A DNA stretch of 64,000 nucleotides from Erigeron canadensis (GCF_010389155.1 NC_057764.1:16554001-16618000), one strand, 5' to 3'; counted from the stretch's first letter, positions 9,853 through 21,823 are shown. The notes: a model not told the origin generated them from the letters alone. Program-made: numbers and translations.

Positions 9853-12800
9853 TTAAACAGATGGCCCTTCGCCAGTTTTCCTTCTTTTTGTAACAGATGA
9901 AATTGGCTGTGTGTCCTCAAGATCAAGGCCTAATCTTTCTTCAATGTTTTCCTTGAACTTGATAAGATTTTGCAATACGTATTCCCAGCCCTTTTCAACC
10001 TTGTTCTTCCTCTGCCTCCCTTCCAGTAACCTCAACATCTCTACATGCTCAGAATGACCATACTGATGGACATCTGGGTTCTCAGTTGTTCTCTTAGGTC
10101 CACCAAAGTATTGTACCTCAACAACAAAATGCTTAGCACCAGGCTTGATCGAAACTTTAACATCAGTAATTTTGCCTCTATTGTGCCTTCGACGCTGTAC
10201 ATCAGACAAATATGTGCGAGCCTCAGATTCATTTGTCAGTTTAATTTTGCTCGTGCTCAGCTTTTGTGTAGCAACTCGAATATCATCAGTTGTGGGTTCA
10301 GATGGTTCTACCCAAGTCCTTAGATTTGCATCCCTTGGTAAAGCCTTTTGTTTTCTTCCTTTGGACTTGGGTGGATTCAACACTTTGGTGACCGCCTTCT
10401 TTACCTGCTCAGTTCTCTTGAGAATCCCTTCAGACCTAATCTCTCTGGCCTTCTCCACCGACACATTCAAACACTTGGCATCCAGTTCAGCCTCATCATC
10501 CTGATAGTGTTTGTCCAGTTCAACTTCAAGCATTTCCTTCAGTGCATTGACTATCCTTGGATCTTCTTTGATTTTCTTGTATTCAACAAGTGTCAAGCCA
10601 AGGAGTTGAGCATCAGTGATATCAACAAGAGGGATTGGAAGATTTCTTCTTGATTCGAATTGGTTTACCTTCATCTGTTTCTTCCTTTCCTTGACCAAGT
10701 ATCTCGCTTTCAGTAACTGGAGGCAACAAATCAACATTGCCAGTTTCCAACATTGGTGCATCGGTGGCCGGTTCCATAGATTCATCAGCAATGGCCTTTC
10801 CCTTATCAATACTCCCCTTCACCACATCATCAAACACCTCAAACTCCTACTCACCAACCTCAGTACTGGTAGCTACCACTATCTCCTTCCCTTTACCTGA
10901 AGTCTCCACAAGAGTGCGAGGGGCATGAACAGACTTTTCCCCCTTGGCAACATCTAGTCCTTGCCTGATAGCTTCAAAATCTGCATGACTGGAGGGCAAG
11001 CGATCTAGAGGCTGCCATGATTGCATTGTCTTGCACTCTTTGAAGACTCCACAAATTATGCGAACTGTCCTCCACAGATGATTGATCTCCTGAGACTGAG
11101 TCATAACATTGCCACTTGTTTGCTCTTGACTCTTTAAGATTTGTTTGAGTATGGAGAGATCATCTGGAGAAAGCCCAGTTGCAGGGACTTCCTTAACTCC
11201 TTCAGGAACATCCTCCCTTCCTTTGCCAACTTCAGTGGTCAGATCAGATATAGCAGTTGAGTGTTCAGACACTTTGCTGGCCAGTGTATCCAGACTGCAC
11301 CTCAACCGATCGATCTCAGATGTAATTGGAGTGAGATCGACCTGGGGCGCTGCAATCTTGGTGATCTCAGACATCACCTTTTCAATCAAATTGTTCTCAC
11401 TGGCAGCCAAAGTTTCTTCGATTTTTAGACCCACTGAAGAGGCCAACTGACTACCAAGCTCTGTCACATCTAGGCCAGGTTTTGTTACACAGATCTTGCA
11501 CCTGCCTTTCCAGATTCTGAATATCAACCTCTGATGATCTGACAGTACTGTTCAGCAGGTTAGATATTGAAGATGTGGCTCCAGATAGAGTCAGTTCGAA
11601 TGCCTCCCTTAAAGATGTTACCAGTTGGTTGGAGGATTCCACTAACTCGTTCAGCTTGCCAAACACCAAGTCCTCATTGGCAGAGAACTTGTTGATCCCC
11701 AGGTCAACCACTTTAACATTTTGCAAATGATCCTTTTGGTACCTGGAGAGGGACTTGGTGTTTTTATCAAGTGTCTTTTGAATCTCTTCCACCCTCGTGA
11801 GAAGGTTCGAGAGATCGGCTTAGAAAGACACAAATTGGCTTTCCAGTGACGGAGGAGAAGGCTACTGGTGCAACTGGACGAGGTATGACAATATCTGGTT
11901 CTCCAGTTGCAGTAGCGTCAGTTGATAGAAGAGGAGGGTATGTAGAAATGAAGGGAAGAGATTCAAATTGTCGTTCATGCTGAGAATGCTCAGGTGTGAA
12001 CGACGGCGACGGTAGTGTTAGGATGTGTCTATTTCTAGGCACACCCATAAAAGAAAGTAATTGGCGAGAGGCGAATATAGGAGGTATATCTAAGCTTTGT
12101 ACATTTGTTGGGGAAACTGAACCATGTGGTTCTTGGGGTTGACCAAGGAGAGAAGGGAGCTGATCAAGTACAGTTGCATCAACCATCTCCTGGTCAGATT
12201 CAGTCTCAGATGAGTCCGAAGACTCAAGCTGAAACTCACCCTCATTTATGCCAAGATCCATAAATGTTGGGGGTGGCTGAACAAGTTGTTCAGACTCCTG
12301 ATGACCAGTTTGAGTGGCCTGAATGGTTTCATCAGTTATGGCATCCGTTGCCGAAGCATCTTCTCCCTGGACAGAGGTGACTGGTGCCTCAACTACAACT
12401 GCTCTATCCTCAGTTGCAGTATCACTGGCAGCGGCTTCAGAGACCATAGTCACAGGTTGTGACTGGTCAGATGTAGCAAGTTCAGATCTGGATCTCCTTC
12501 TGCTTTTGGAAGATCTTCTTGCTTTAGGAATCGCCTGGACTCCAGCTTCTGCCATAGTCACCACACCAGCAGACGAACCGGTGGGTCCCTCATTATTTTG
12601 AGGCCCGCCCAGTTGCCTTTTTGACTCACCAGATGGTGGTGCATCAGTTCGAGAGAATGCAAAGATCATTCTCGGGGAAATCTGGACTTCATCAGAAGTG
12701 GACACCAGATTGTCCAGATTCCTTAACAGTTCTGGCACAAAGAACAATGATTGTGTATTGTAGTACTCTTCTCTGCCCAGAACATGAATGAAACAGAGGG

Positions 12801-13542
12801 ACAAAAATCTTGAGAAGGGGATACAAGGACTCCTGTTGCCCTTCAGCTTAAACACCAGGCTCCTGAACAAAATACCAGCAAAGTCCACCCTCAGTCCATT
12901 CTAGAGGCAGTAAGCCATCTCTGCTTGGAAGGAGTTTATCTGGTCCAATCCACCAAAACTCCCTCCCAAACTCTCCACCAAGTGAACCATAAAGAACTTC
13001 CAGGATGGTGAAAGCCCTCTCATTGTAATGGACCCTTTGGTCTTCAAAACATCCCCTTCCACCATCTCCTTATTCCCCATGTCAAGGAAGACCTGACGGA
13101 AATTTATATTGGAGGGAATCACCACTGGATTTTCATTATTTCTCCAGTAGTTGAGGTTAAGGGCTTCCCTCAATGTTTCAGCGATGATGGTACACGGGAC
13201 CGACCCATCCTTTAAAGAAAAGGAGATGGATGAGCAGTCCTCAGAGAGAGAAGCAGTGTACCAGAACTCGCACAAGTAGTCGTGAAACAGCTTGTTTGGG
13301 TTCAAAGAGAAGGCATCGCTGAGGGGAGAAATCCGAAGAAAGGATTGGATTCTCCCTATAAGAGAGTCAGCGGCCTGGTGCCCTTGAAGAGATGCCATTG
13401 GATTATTTAGATTTAATTTGATAAGTTTAAAACTAATGGGAGCACCAGTGGCACGAGTAACATTTTGTGATGGATTGTACTCAGCAGTGAGTAGATTCAC
13501 ATCACGAGAACGCGATGAAGAAGAAGATGATTTAGGAGCCAT
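9853..13542 (-). pseudogene. Extra ORF after pol (env-position protein), SIRE-type, broken
   Basis: The likely start is the ATG at 13542 (MAPKSSSSSSRSRD), just downstream of a CT-rich leader. The globular N-terminal region of about 300 residues (FHDYLCEFWYTASL to FSRFLSLCF) matches in layout the extra ORF at 48617-49643. A Ser/acidic-rich linker, coiled-coil segments (about 11790-11100) and a basic C-terminal domain follow, the last with PKSKGRKQKALPRD and terminal KRRKTGEG. The frame is interrupted by an in-frame TAG (12901-12903) and by frame changes near 11830, 11500, 10840 and 10700. Genes in this position are called env-like, but I see no signal peptide or clear membrane anchor, and the basic clusters look more like nuclear or nucleic-acid-binding sequence. 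The true function is unknown. Confidence 0.65.
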
Positions 13543-13670
13543 TTGTGAAATTGGATTTAGGGTTTTGGACTTAAAGAAGAAAGAGAGAAAGGGATCTCGA
13601 ATTGTGAATGATTGGAAGAGTAAATGAAAGGAATTTTGAGTGAAGTAAATGAGACGGATATTTGGTGGGG

Positions 13671-13680
13671 GTATATATAG
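13671..13680 (-). promoter_or_regulatory. Candidate internal promoter TATA for the extra ORF
   Basis: CTATATATAC on the minus strand, 130 bp upstream of the ATG at 13542 and followed by a CT-rich, T-start-like leader. The copia element at 41374 has a matching arrangement (48474-48481, ATG at 48617). Its function as a promoter is inference. Confidence 0.45.
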
Positions 13681-14246
13681 GCAGTAAAATATTGCCAAGA
13701 TATATACAAAAAGATATTTTAGCCCCCAAAAGTTTGAAATAATTTGTAAAAAAAGTGATTTTCTGAAATTTTGAGAATTCAAAAATTTTTAATACCTCCC
13801 ATCAAGCATTTAATGCTACGACGGCTGGTATTCCCACTCACCCACTAACTTCATCAATATCCATAAAAAGTGCAGTACATTTCAGCAAAAAGTCTTGACA
13901 CGTAAGACATGTCATGTGACGTTTGTGAGTGCGAGGTGAGCACTCAAGTAACATCACGTGTCACAAGTATCCACCAAGTAAAACATAACGTTATGAAATC
14001 TGGCTGACCACCATTTTGAGACAAGACCAAACTAGCAAGCTGGAGAAATTTTTCAGATGCCAGTTTCAACTGATGACTTTCAGTTGCATTTTTCAACAAA
14101 TTTTATTTTGAAAAATATCTTGAGTCTTTTCCCCCTAAAAATGTGATCCATTTGATCAATGACTAGTCTTTGAGTACATCAAGGCGTTCAATCTCCAACC
14201 AATCAAGGATCACCTGGACCATCCTCAACTGAAGGGCCTCTCCAGT

Positions 14247-17200
14247 TTAATGAGGATTTAACATACCCAGTTCACTGATGAGATGTTTAAAAGTTTTCTC
14301 ATCAAGAGGTTTTGTAAAAACATCAGCTAACTGTTTATCAGTGGGGATGAAATGTATTTCAATGTCTCCTTTCATAACATGATCACGAATGAAATTATAT
14401 AGATATCAATATGCTTTGTCTTTGAGTACATCACTGGATTGTGAGATATAGCAATTGCACTGGTGTTGTTACAAAAGATTGGGGTTCTTGTGAATTTCAT
14501 ACCATAACCAAGTAACTGATTTTTGATCCAGAGAATCTGGGCACAGCAACTGGCCGCAGAAATGTATTCTGCCTCAGCAGTAGACATTGAGACCGAAGTC
14601 TGCTTCTTACTGGTCCAACTCACCAGTTTCCCCCCTAGGAAGTGACATCCATCAGTTGTGGATTTTCTATCAATCTTACAACCTGCATGATCTGAATCTG
14701 AATAACCCATTAGATCTAACCCTGAGCCTTTGGGATACCAAAGACCAAGGCTAGGGCACCCTTTCAGGTACCTGAAAATGCGTTTAACAGTATGCAAGTG
14801 TGATTCTTTTTTATTTGCCGGAAATCTGGCACATAAACATGTTGCAAACATTATATCTGGTCGACTGGCAGTTAAATACATCAGTGAACCAACCATTCCA
14901 CGATATTCTTTTTGGTCCACTGGTTTGCCATTTTGGTCAGAGTCCAAATTTAATGGAGCTGAAATAGGTGTGGTTTTTGATGGGATAGAATCATATTTGT
15001 ATTTTCTTAACAAATCTCTGACATATTTTTCTTGGTTAATAAAAATACCATCCATGGTTTGTTTGATTTGTAAACCTAAGAAAAATGTTAATTCACCCAT
15101 TAAACTCATCTCATATTCTTGAGACATAATTTTCGAAAACCTTTTACATATTCCATCATCAGTTGACCCGAATATAATATCATCAACATAAATTTGTACC
15201 AGCAAGATATTACCTTTTTCTTTCAAGATAAACAAGGTATTATCTATTGCACCTCTTTGAAAACCATTTTTGAGAAGATGTTTAGTTAGAGTATCATACC
15301 AGGCTCTTGGGGCTTGTCGAAGACCATATAAAGCTTTGTTTAGTCTATATACCCAATGAGGATGCTTTTCATTTATGAAGCCTGGAGTCTGTGTAACATA
15401 CACTTCTTCTTCCAACGTGCCATTCAGAAACGCACTTTTTACATCCATCTGAAAGACCTTGAATTGCAAGTGAGCAGCATAAGCCAAGAAAATTCTGATG
15501 GCTTCAAGTCTTGCAACTGGAGCAAAAGCTTCATCGAAATCAACACCTTCTGCTTGACAATAACCCTTGGCAACCAATCTAGCTTTGTTCCTTATAACGT
15601 TGCCATCTTCATCCATCTTGTTCCGGTAGACCCACCTCGTTCCAATGGGTTTTCTCTTTAACCCTGGAGGACAAGGAACAAGCTCCCAAACATTGTTCCT
15701 TTCGAATTGGTTGAGTTCTTCTTGCATAGCTTCAACCCAGCTTGGATCTGCCATAGCCTCGTCAATCTTCTTCGGTTCAATCAGTGATAAGAAGGTGACG
15801 TTGAAGCATTGATCACTTGTGGCTCTTCTAGTCTGAACCCCACTATCTGGATTGCCAATAATCTGCTCGATGGGATGAGCAGCAGTCCATTTAGTGTATT
15901 GACTAGGTTGATATATTACAACATCAGTGCAAGACACCTGACGATCTCCAACAGATGTAGCAACTGGAGGAGGATCAGTCCAAACTACGTCAACTTCATC
16001 ATCAGTGTCAACTGAAGAGTTAACATGATTTTCTTCAAACAAAGGTATATCTTGAAGAACTGGAGAAGCTTGAACTGGTTCTGATGTTGTTGTGGCACGT
16101 ACATCAGATCCAATTACCAGTTTTTCAGGTAGGTTAAAACTGATAGAAGGATAAAATGAGGTGTCACTGATGTTCTTCTTTTCTTTAGCTGGTTCCAAGA
16201 CTTGATGTCTGGAAACATTTTCTGGTGTACTAACTGATTGATGAACCTGATCAGATACACCAAAATCAACTGGGACAACTGAAGATAAATCAAGGGTTGG
16301 TCTTTTGTTGATTGCTTCATTTGATTCATCGAATGTGACATGAATTGTCTCATGTACCTTTTGGAGTCTATAGTTATAAACTCTATAGGCTTTTCTAATA
16401 TCTGAATACCCCACAAAGACACCTTCGTCAGCTTTTGCATCAAATTTTCCCAACTGACTGGAATCGTTTAAAATGTAAACAGGACAACCAAATACATGGA
16501 AGTATCCAATATTTGGTTTACGATTCCTGAGGACTTCATAGGCAGTCTTCCTGTGTCTCTTGACATAAACTGACCGGTTTTGGGTGTGACAAGCAGTTGC
16601 CACAGCTTCAGCCCAAAAACAGGTGGGAAGACCAGATTCAGATAACATACTTCTGGCAGCTTCAATCAATGTGCGATTCTTCCTTTCAACCACACCATTT
16701 TGTTCTGGAGAACGAGCTGATGAAAAGTTTTGAGAAACGCCAGTGTCAGTGCAAAATGTCTCCAATTCTTTATTAATGAATTCTGTACCATTATCACTTC
16801 GCAACTGACACACTTTCTTGGTATACTTGAGTTCAATTCGCTTGATGAGAGAGATAATTTCACCAGGTGCATCACTCTTTGATCTGATAAATATCACCCA
16901 ACAAAATCTGGTGTATTCATCGACCACAACTAAAGTGTACCTCTTACCAGCTTTAGTTTGAATATTCACTGGACCAAAGAGATCCATATGAAGCATGTGA
17001 AGAGGTTCAGTGATATTGAAATTCTGCCTGGTCTTGAAACTGGCTCTTTTCTTTTTGCCCATTTCACACCCTGGACATGGCGTCTCCTTTGTAAAGGAGA
17101 ACAAAGGTATCCCATCAACCAGTTGCTTCCTTGACAACTTGTTGATATTTTTGAAATTAAGATGGGATAACCGTTTATGCCACAGCCAGTTGGTGTCCTC

Positions 17201-17284
17201 ATCAGCCTTGACATAGAAACAATGCTCTTTTGGAGCAGGCTCCATGTCCATGATGTACACATTCCCCTTTCTTGGTGCAATCAT
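14247..17284 (-). pseudogene. Copia integrase, reverse transcriptase and RNase H (970-residue open frame)
   Basis: This is the best-preserved polyprotein here. In order: the GAG-pre-integrase zinc motif (HKRLSHLNF, then [10 protein letters not shown]), the integrase core with [17 protein letters not shown] and the [19 protein letters not shown] segment, a linker, and RT with [13 protein letters not shown] (catalytic Asp) and [11 protein letters not shown] (YVDD). RNase H follows, with [20 protein letters not shown] and [13 protein letters not shown]. The open frame ends at 14372 because a short indel near 14400 shifts the RNase H C-terminus. That C-terminus is still readable in another frame to a stop at 14247. 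Upstream, a single TAA (17318-17320) separates it from protease; the related fragment at 25860 has CAA there. Confidence 0.93.
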
Positions 17285-17317
17285 GACTACCTTCCAATCC
17301 TTGTTAAAAACAGTGCC

Positions 17318-17602
17318 TTAAGCAATGTCGAACAGTACCCTATATCCATCATCACAAAGTTGACTAACACTTATCAGGTTATATTTCAAACCATTGACAA
17401 ACACAACTTTTGTGAATCGGATCTGCCCATTGTCAACAATACCATATCCTTCACTTTTCCCACTTCCATCATTACCAAATGTCACTGCTGGTCCATCGCA
17501 AACAGTGGACTCTTTCAACAGGGGCTTACATCCGGTCATAGTCCGGCCAGCTGCGCTGTCCAGATACCAAATATTCTTCTTTCGATCGCCCTGCACACCC
17601 AA
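17318..17602 (-). pseudogene. Copia aspartic protease
   Basis: The active-site segment is WYLDSAAGRTMTG, where copia proteases normally have W-x-L-D-S-G-C-S-x-H-M-T. The catalytic Asp and Ser remain but the following Gly is Ala. In the D-S/T-G fold that Gly lines the active site, so activity is doubtful. The C-terminal half (FVNGLKYNLISVSQLCDDGY) is normal. The N-terminal side is frameshifted against the gag linker at 17603-17610. Confidence 0.82.
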
Positions 17603-17610
17603 GTAAGTAA

Positions 17611-18876
17611 TTAGTTATTTTTGTGAACCCATCTTTTCTTGATGGGTCCACTAGACTTCTTCTGAGAAGTCCCAGGTGCTTGACTTGGTGTAGAACTGGA
17701 TGAAGAAACTGGAGGGTTCTCTCCAGTTTCTGGAGTAAAAACAATTGGTTTTAGTGGAACATTGACCTCCTTTTTCTTTTCGATGTTTGCTCCTTTCTGA
17801 GCAGATTGTTTTATCTTTTGTTTTTGAGGAGGAGTTTTGACATTTTTTTTTTCAACAGAAGAAAATGCAACTCCTTCCAAATTCTTAATTCTGGCAGATC
17901 AACTTTTTACCTGCCTTGACAAATTTTGGAGTTGATTCTCCATTTTTAACAAAATGTTTTTTTCATCAAGCTGCTGGCCTATGGACTTGGCCTCAGCGGG
18001 GGTTTTAGTCTTTTGAGTTGAGGACTCATTTGACTTATGAGGTAAAGGATTGTCACCAGATTCCTTTTTAACTGGAGCTTTAGCCTTCTTGGCTCCAGTT
18101 TTGACCTCAACAGGGTTAGTCTTAGTGGATTCAGATTTGACTGTGTCAGAGGAATCATAAGGAGTTTCAACCCTAACAGATTCTGGCAATTGGTGAATTG
18201 TGGGTAAAACAGCTGCCATCTGAAGATCACCAGATTTCCAGGCAGTTTTTTGAGCATCAATGGTTTTAGAAAAATCGTCATAATTTTTACCAGATGCTTG
18301 TACCCAAGAATTGATAACCATGTGTTCCTTTTCAAGATCAAATTTTAGTTTTTGGTTATCTCTTTCCAATGCCTCTTTTTTCAAATCTGACTCTTTAAGA
18401 GCCAACTGGACACTTTGCAAATCATTTACTTGACCTTTCATGTTGTTAAATTCAACCAAAACTGTTTCTAAGTATCTTTCACAATCAGTTCTCATGGTTT
18501 CAACAAATAACAAGTCATCATTCAATGATTCAGCAATATCCAGTTTCAATTCTGAATCTATCTCGACATCATAATCCCTTACCTTCTTTAAAATGATGTC
18601 AACCCATCTTCCTGACACAACATCATCTTTCACCACTGGTTGTTGATTCTCCAATGCCATGAAACACACATCTCTAATCTCTTCTTCATCATCAGATGAA
18701 TCATTAGAGAGTTCCCATTTCCCTTCAGTTTGAGCCATCATGCACTTGTTCTTTTCTTTCTCGTTTTCTTGTTCAAGTGACATGAGAGCAATCTGTGCCT
18801 TAAGTTTCTTGTATTTGGCCTTATAATCATCAGTTTTAACAAAATTTAGGACAATAGGACCAGTTTGGTTGTTCAT
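17611..18876 (-). pseudogene. Gag C-terminal coiled-coil and charged linker
   Basis: A continuation of gag in the same frame as the zinc-knuckle ORF, interrupted only by TAG (18877-18879) and TGA (17899-17901). It is Lys/Glu-rich with an acidic SSDDEEE stretch and long heptad-like helices (about residues 90-200), then a low-complexity Lys/Ser/Pro region before protease. SIRE-type elements have such long gag tails. There is no enzymatic domain. Confidence 0.75.
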
Positions 18877-20012
18877 CTAACTAGATCTGCATTCCTTCAT
18901 GAAATGGCCTTTCTTACCACATTTGTAGCAGGTAAGATTAGCCTTATCCATAGAAATTGAACTGGAAGCATTATTGGACCCATTAAATCGATTAGATTTA
19001 TGCTTAAACCTATTAAAGGTTTTAGCAATCATGGCTACCAGATCATCATCGTCAGTTTCCTCACAACCATCACTGAGATTTATGGTTAGGCCAGAGTTCA
19101 GTAAGTTGTTTAACATTTCCTTCATAGAATGTGACTGGACATTCTCAGTAGACATTAAAGCAGCACAAGGTTGCCCAGAAAAGTTGGCAGCCTTGGAACT
19201 CTGAGCATGGTTTAAAGCATCTTGCTCAGCCAATAATCTTGCAGCATCGTTATCTTCAATGAATCTGAAGGCTGGAGGGAAGCAAGAGTATGGCTATGCA
19301 AGGTCTTTCCTTGTCTTAAGAAAAGAACCATGTGTGCCCATTTGGATGGCAAAACATCACAGAATTTTTCAAGAAGAATATCCTTATCCTTCTCCACTCC
19401 CAAGCCTCTAAGTTGATTAATTAGGCCAGTAAATCTGGTATAAGTACCAGTTAAACTTTCATTGGGAAGAGCAAAGAAGGATTCATACTTCTTGTTAAGA
19501 GCAACCTTTCTGGTGACAATGGTGTCATTTCCTCCTTCAAACTGGAGAACTAGTTCATCCCACATAGATTTTGCACTAGGAAATAGCACAAGAGTAGGAA
19601 TTAGTTCCTCAGGTATAGCAGAAAGGATCATGTTTTTCAGTTTGGTATCAAGATCAACCAATCTGCGATCCTCATCTGACCAATGTTCCTCAGATTTCTC
19701 CCTGGTGCCTCTTCTCCCAGTAGGGTCGAGAAGAGGGCTAACACCACTGGACATGGGTATATATGGTCCATCCTTAAGGATTTTCAACATATACCTCTCT
19801 ATTCCACCAAAATGCAAGAGCATTCTAGCCTTCCATGTACCAAATGTCTCACCATTCCCATCGAATTTGGGAACAGGAGAGTTGGAGTAATGTACATGAA
19901 CGTGGTTAGCTCCAGGAGTTGGAGGAGGAGGAGGAGGGTTAGTATTTAAAGGAGTAGCAATATTAGGATTAGATTCATTTGGACCAGAACCATTCTCACC
20001 TTCAGCAGCCAT
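18877..20012 (-). pseudogene. Copia gag with CCHC zinc knuckle
   Basis: The start MAAEGENGSG at 20012 follows the PBS by about 40 bp. A Pro-rich N-terminus leads into the copia gag fold (KFDGNGETFGTWKARM to the LINQLRGLG region), which forms the particle shell. A frameshift near 19230 moves to the second ORF, which carries the knuckle CYKCGKKGHFMKEC (CX2CX4HX4C) for RNA binding. That ORF closes with TAG, and the ATG immediately after it is in the same frame, so the stop is probably a mutated Gln codon. Confidence 0.88.
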
Positions 20013-20053
20013 CGAAGTAGACCTAGGTTATAGAATTGAAACAATTCAACCTG

Positions 20054-20068
20054 CCTGCTCTGATACCA
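20054..20068 (-). other. Primer binding site, initiator Met-tRNA type
   Basis: On the minus strand TGGTATCAGAGCAGG, two bases inside the 5' LTR end at 20071. It complements the 3' end of plant initiator tRNA-Met. Confidence 0.93.
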
Positions 20069-20070
20069 CT

Positions 20071-20579
20071 TGTAAGTCCCAACTATTACTAGATGGGTGC
20101 TGAAGACACCTCTATGTCAATGGTGAGTGAACTTTGCAACACAATCAATTAATCTGGATATGACCAGTTTAGATTGATCGTGTACTAGGTTAACTGGAAA
20201 ATGTATTAAGGTGACAGAATACGTGAATTAATACAATGCAATAATATAAATGACAAGTATATAAACTGGTGAGACAATATGTAGTTTTCAAGTGTATTTT
20301 ATTTATTGATTGTTTAAATAAAATACAAGGTTGTTGCGGAACCAAGATAATACATGAATGTAAATATCCTAACAACCCATGAATTATAATTGATCTAAAC
20401 TTGGAAATTCTCCTAAACAATCGAAACACTTAGAGTTGTGAAATGTTCCTTTTTGCGATTGAGAGAATATTGCACAAGTTCACCAATATTGCAGAATATA
20501 TGTATTTGCAAAGTTGTTCAAAATGCTTGTGCAAGGACCTCTATTTATAGTCGAAGATTGAGCATGGGGATCTCAACTT
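20071..20579 (-). repeat. 5' LTR of the copia element, truncated in U3
   Basis: It matches 8611-9119 closely and then breaks off into Athila sequence at 20580. Only about 30 bp upstream of the TATA box remain, so the enhancer region with the CTGGAG dyads is gone. Confidence 0.9.
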
Positions 20580-21301
20580 CGAATGGGTATTTCTCATTTT
20601 CAAATGTCTAGAAAGTTGTTGTATCATTATTATGGAAGACTTGGTTGATTGTAAGTTGTTTGAAATTAATACACCACAATGGTGTCGGGTTTGCTTGGTA
20701 CTTTGGAGGTGTGTTCGCGGAATGGCATCTTATGGGTTGGTGGTTTAGTGGCAATCAATGATATGGGTTTGATTAGACTATTTTGTACATTTATCACATA
20801 TATACTATATACTTTTGTTTCTTACCTTTCACCTATAACCTATAAATTTCCCATACTTCCTTGTTCATATCCATTTATACATACCCTTAGTTTAACTATA
20901 CAACCACCCTTATGCCTATTTCGACGATGTACTTGACCCTTGCGCCATTTTGGTGGAGTGATGATCCTAGTTCAAGCCTATGGTAAAAGAGTATACATCA
21001 CGACTGAGCTATCAGTGGTTCTTCATATATTCAACCCCGTAAGTAAGTTTATTGGAGTAGAATGATATTGATAGGATCGTTTGTTTCATTTATGCTTAGT
21101 TGATTATCGTGGCTTGCGGATTGTTCAGGTATTGTCAAACATTTCGGGTTTTCATTTAAGATTAAAACTGCTTAACCCGCATTTTGTCATTCGACATGCT
21201 CGGTGTTGCTTCTCTTTGATACTTGTCATTTGTTCGATAGTTTGATTGTCAAGGATTACTGTTACTTAATGTTTGGATTTGTTTGAGGACAAGCAATGCT
21301 C
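20580..21301 (+). other. Athila 3' spacer, continuation
   Basis: Noncoding, AT-rich, leading up to the polypurine tract. It is the far half of the spacer interrupted at 8610. The junction at 20579/20580 is a deletion joint, so some Athila sequence may be missing as well. Confidence 0.7.
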
Positions 21302-21316
21302 AAGTGTGGGGTGATT
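21302..21316 (+). other. Athila polypurine tract
   Basis: AAGTGTGGGGTGATT directly precedes the TGATG start of the LTR. This is the usual Athila/Tat arrangement. Confidence 0.85.
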
Positions 21317-21571
21317 TGATGTGACCAGTTTATACCCATCGCCCACATCATTATTGGCCTATTTCTTATGTGTTTTAAGTCGTTTTCTTATGCATTTGGG
21401 GCGTTTATGGTGTTTGTTAGTGTTTTCAGGCTCTATACAGGTTACGCGTTCATTTGGTACATTTTCGGAAGACTTACTGGCCTAGAAGTTGATTTGTATT
21501 ACCGAGAGTTGTTTCAAGTGGAAGAGATGAAAGTTTCAAGAATGGAAGAAAAATTTGTATACATGCATGTG

Positions 21572-21765
21572 ACTGCGCCGCAGTGGGGTATACCTTGTCC
21601 ACTACGCCGTAGTCCAATCCCAAGGACAGATTGTGAACAAACCCCACTACACCGTAGTAGGAACTGCAAGAGATTGACTGCGCCGCAGTCACCCAAAAGT
21701 CAAAGTCAAAAGCCTCTCACTGCGCCGCAGTGAGGGAAGGCACATCCCACTGCGCCGCAGTGGGA
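21572..21765. repeat. LTR palindrome cluster (ACTGCG-N-CGCAGT word) with covarying arms
   Basis: Six copies: 21572-21584, 21601-21613 (ACTACG/CGTAGT), 21646-21658, 21675-21691 (TGACTGCG/CGCAGTCA), 21716-21734 (CTCACTGCG/CGCAGTGAG) and 21745-21765 (TCCCAC/GTGGGA outer arms). Five of the six are perfect while differing from one another, so arm changes are matched. The last copy ends about 50 bp upstream of the TATA box. Confidence 0.92.
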
Positions 21766-21815
21766 GCACGGGATTTGAAGTCCTGGGACGTTTTTCTGCA
21801 TCAAAATTAGAGGAG

Positions 21816-21823
21816 TATAAAAG
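21816..21823 (+). promoter_or_regulatory. Athila LTR TATA box
   Basis: TATAAAAG, about 50 bp downstream of the palindrome cluster. Confidence 0.75.

Larger units (their letters stand above)
8611..20579 (-). mobile_element. SIRE/Maximus-type Ty1/copia element, minus strand, nested in the Athila spacer
   Basis: Reading on the minus strand the order is truncated 5' LTR (20579-20071), PBS, gag with zinc knuckle, coiled-coil linker, protease, integrase, RT, RNase H, an extra ORF of roughly 1.2 kb residues, polypurine tract, and 3' LTR (9580-8611). This length (12 kb), LTR size (970 bp) and extra 3' ORF are those of the SIRE/Maximus lineage. By eye the two LTRs differ at about 7-8 substitutions over about 507 shared bp. 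The 5' LTR ends at 20579 and lacks about 460 bp of U3, so any target duplication on that side is lost. Confidence 0.9.

Noticed and set aside
14730..15122. Plus-strand ORFs opposite the minus-strand copia pol and extra ORF
   Set aside because: Antisense shadows of well-supported coding sequence.
8611..20579. A functional, autonomous copia element
   Set aside because: In-frame stops in gag and before integrase, an RNase H frameshift, altered protease motif and missing U3.
21572..21765. Palindrome cluster as a CRISPR array
   Set aside because: Repeats are short odd-length palindromes with uneven spacing, variable arms and no unique spacers of constant length, in a plant LTR.
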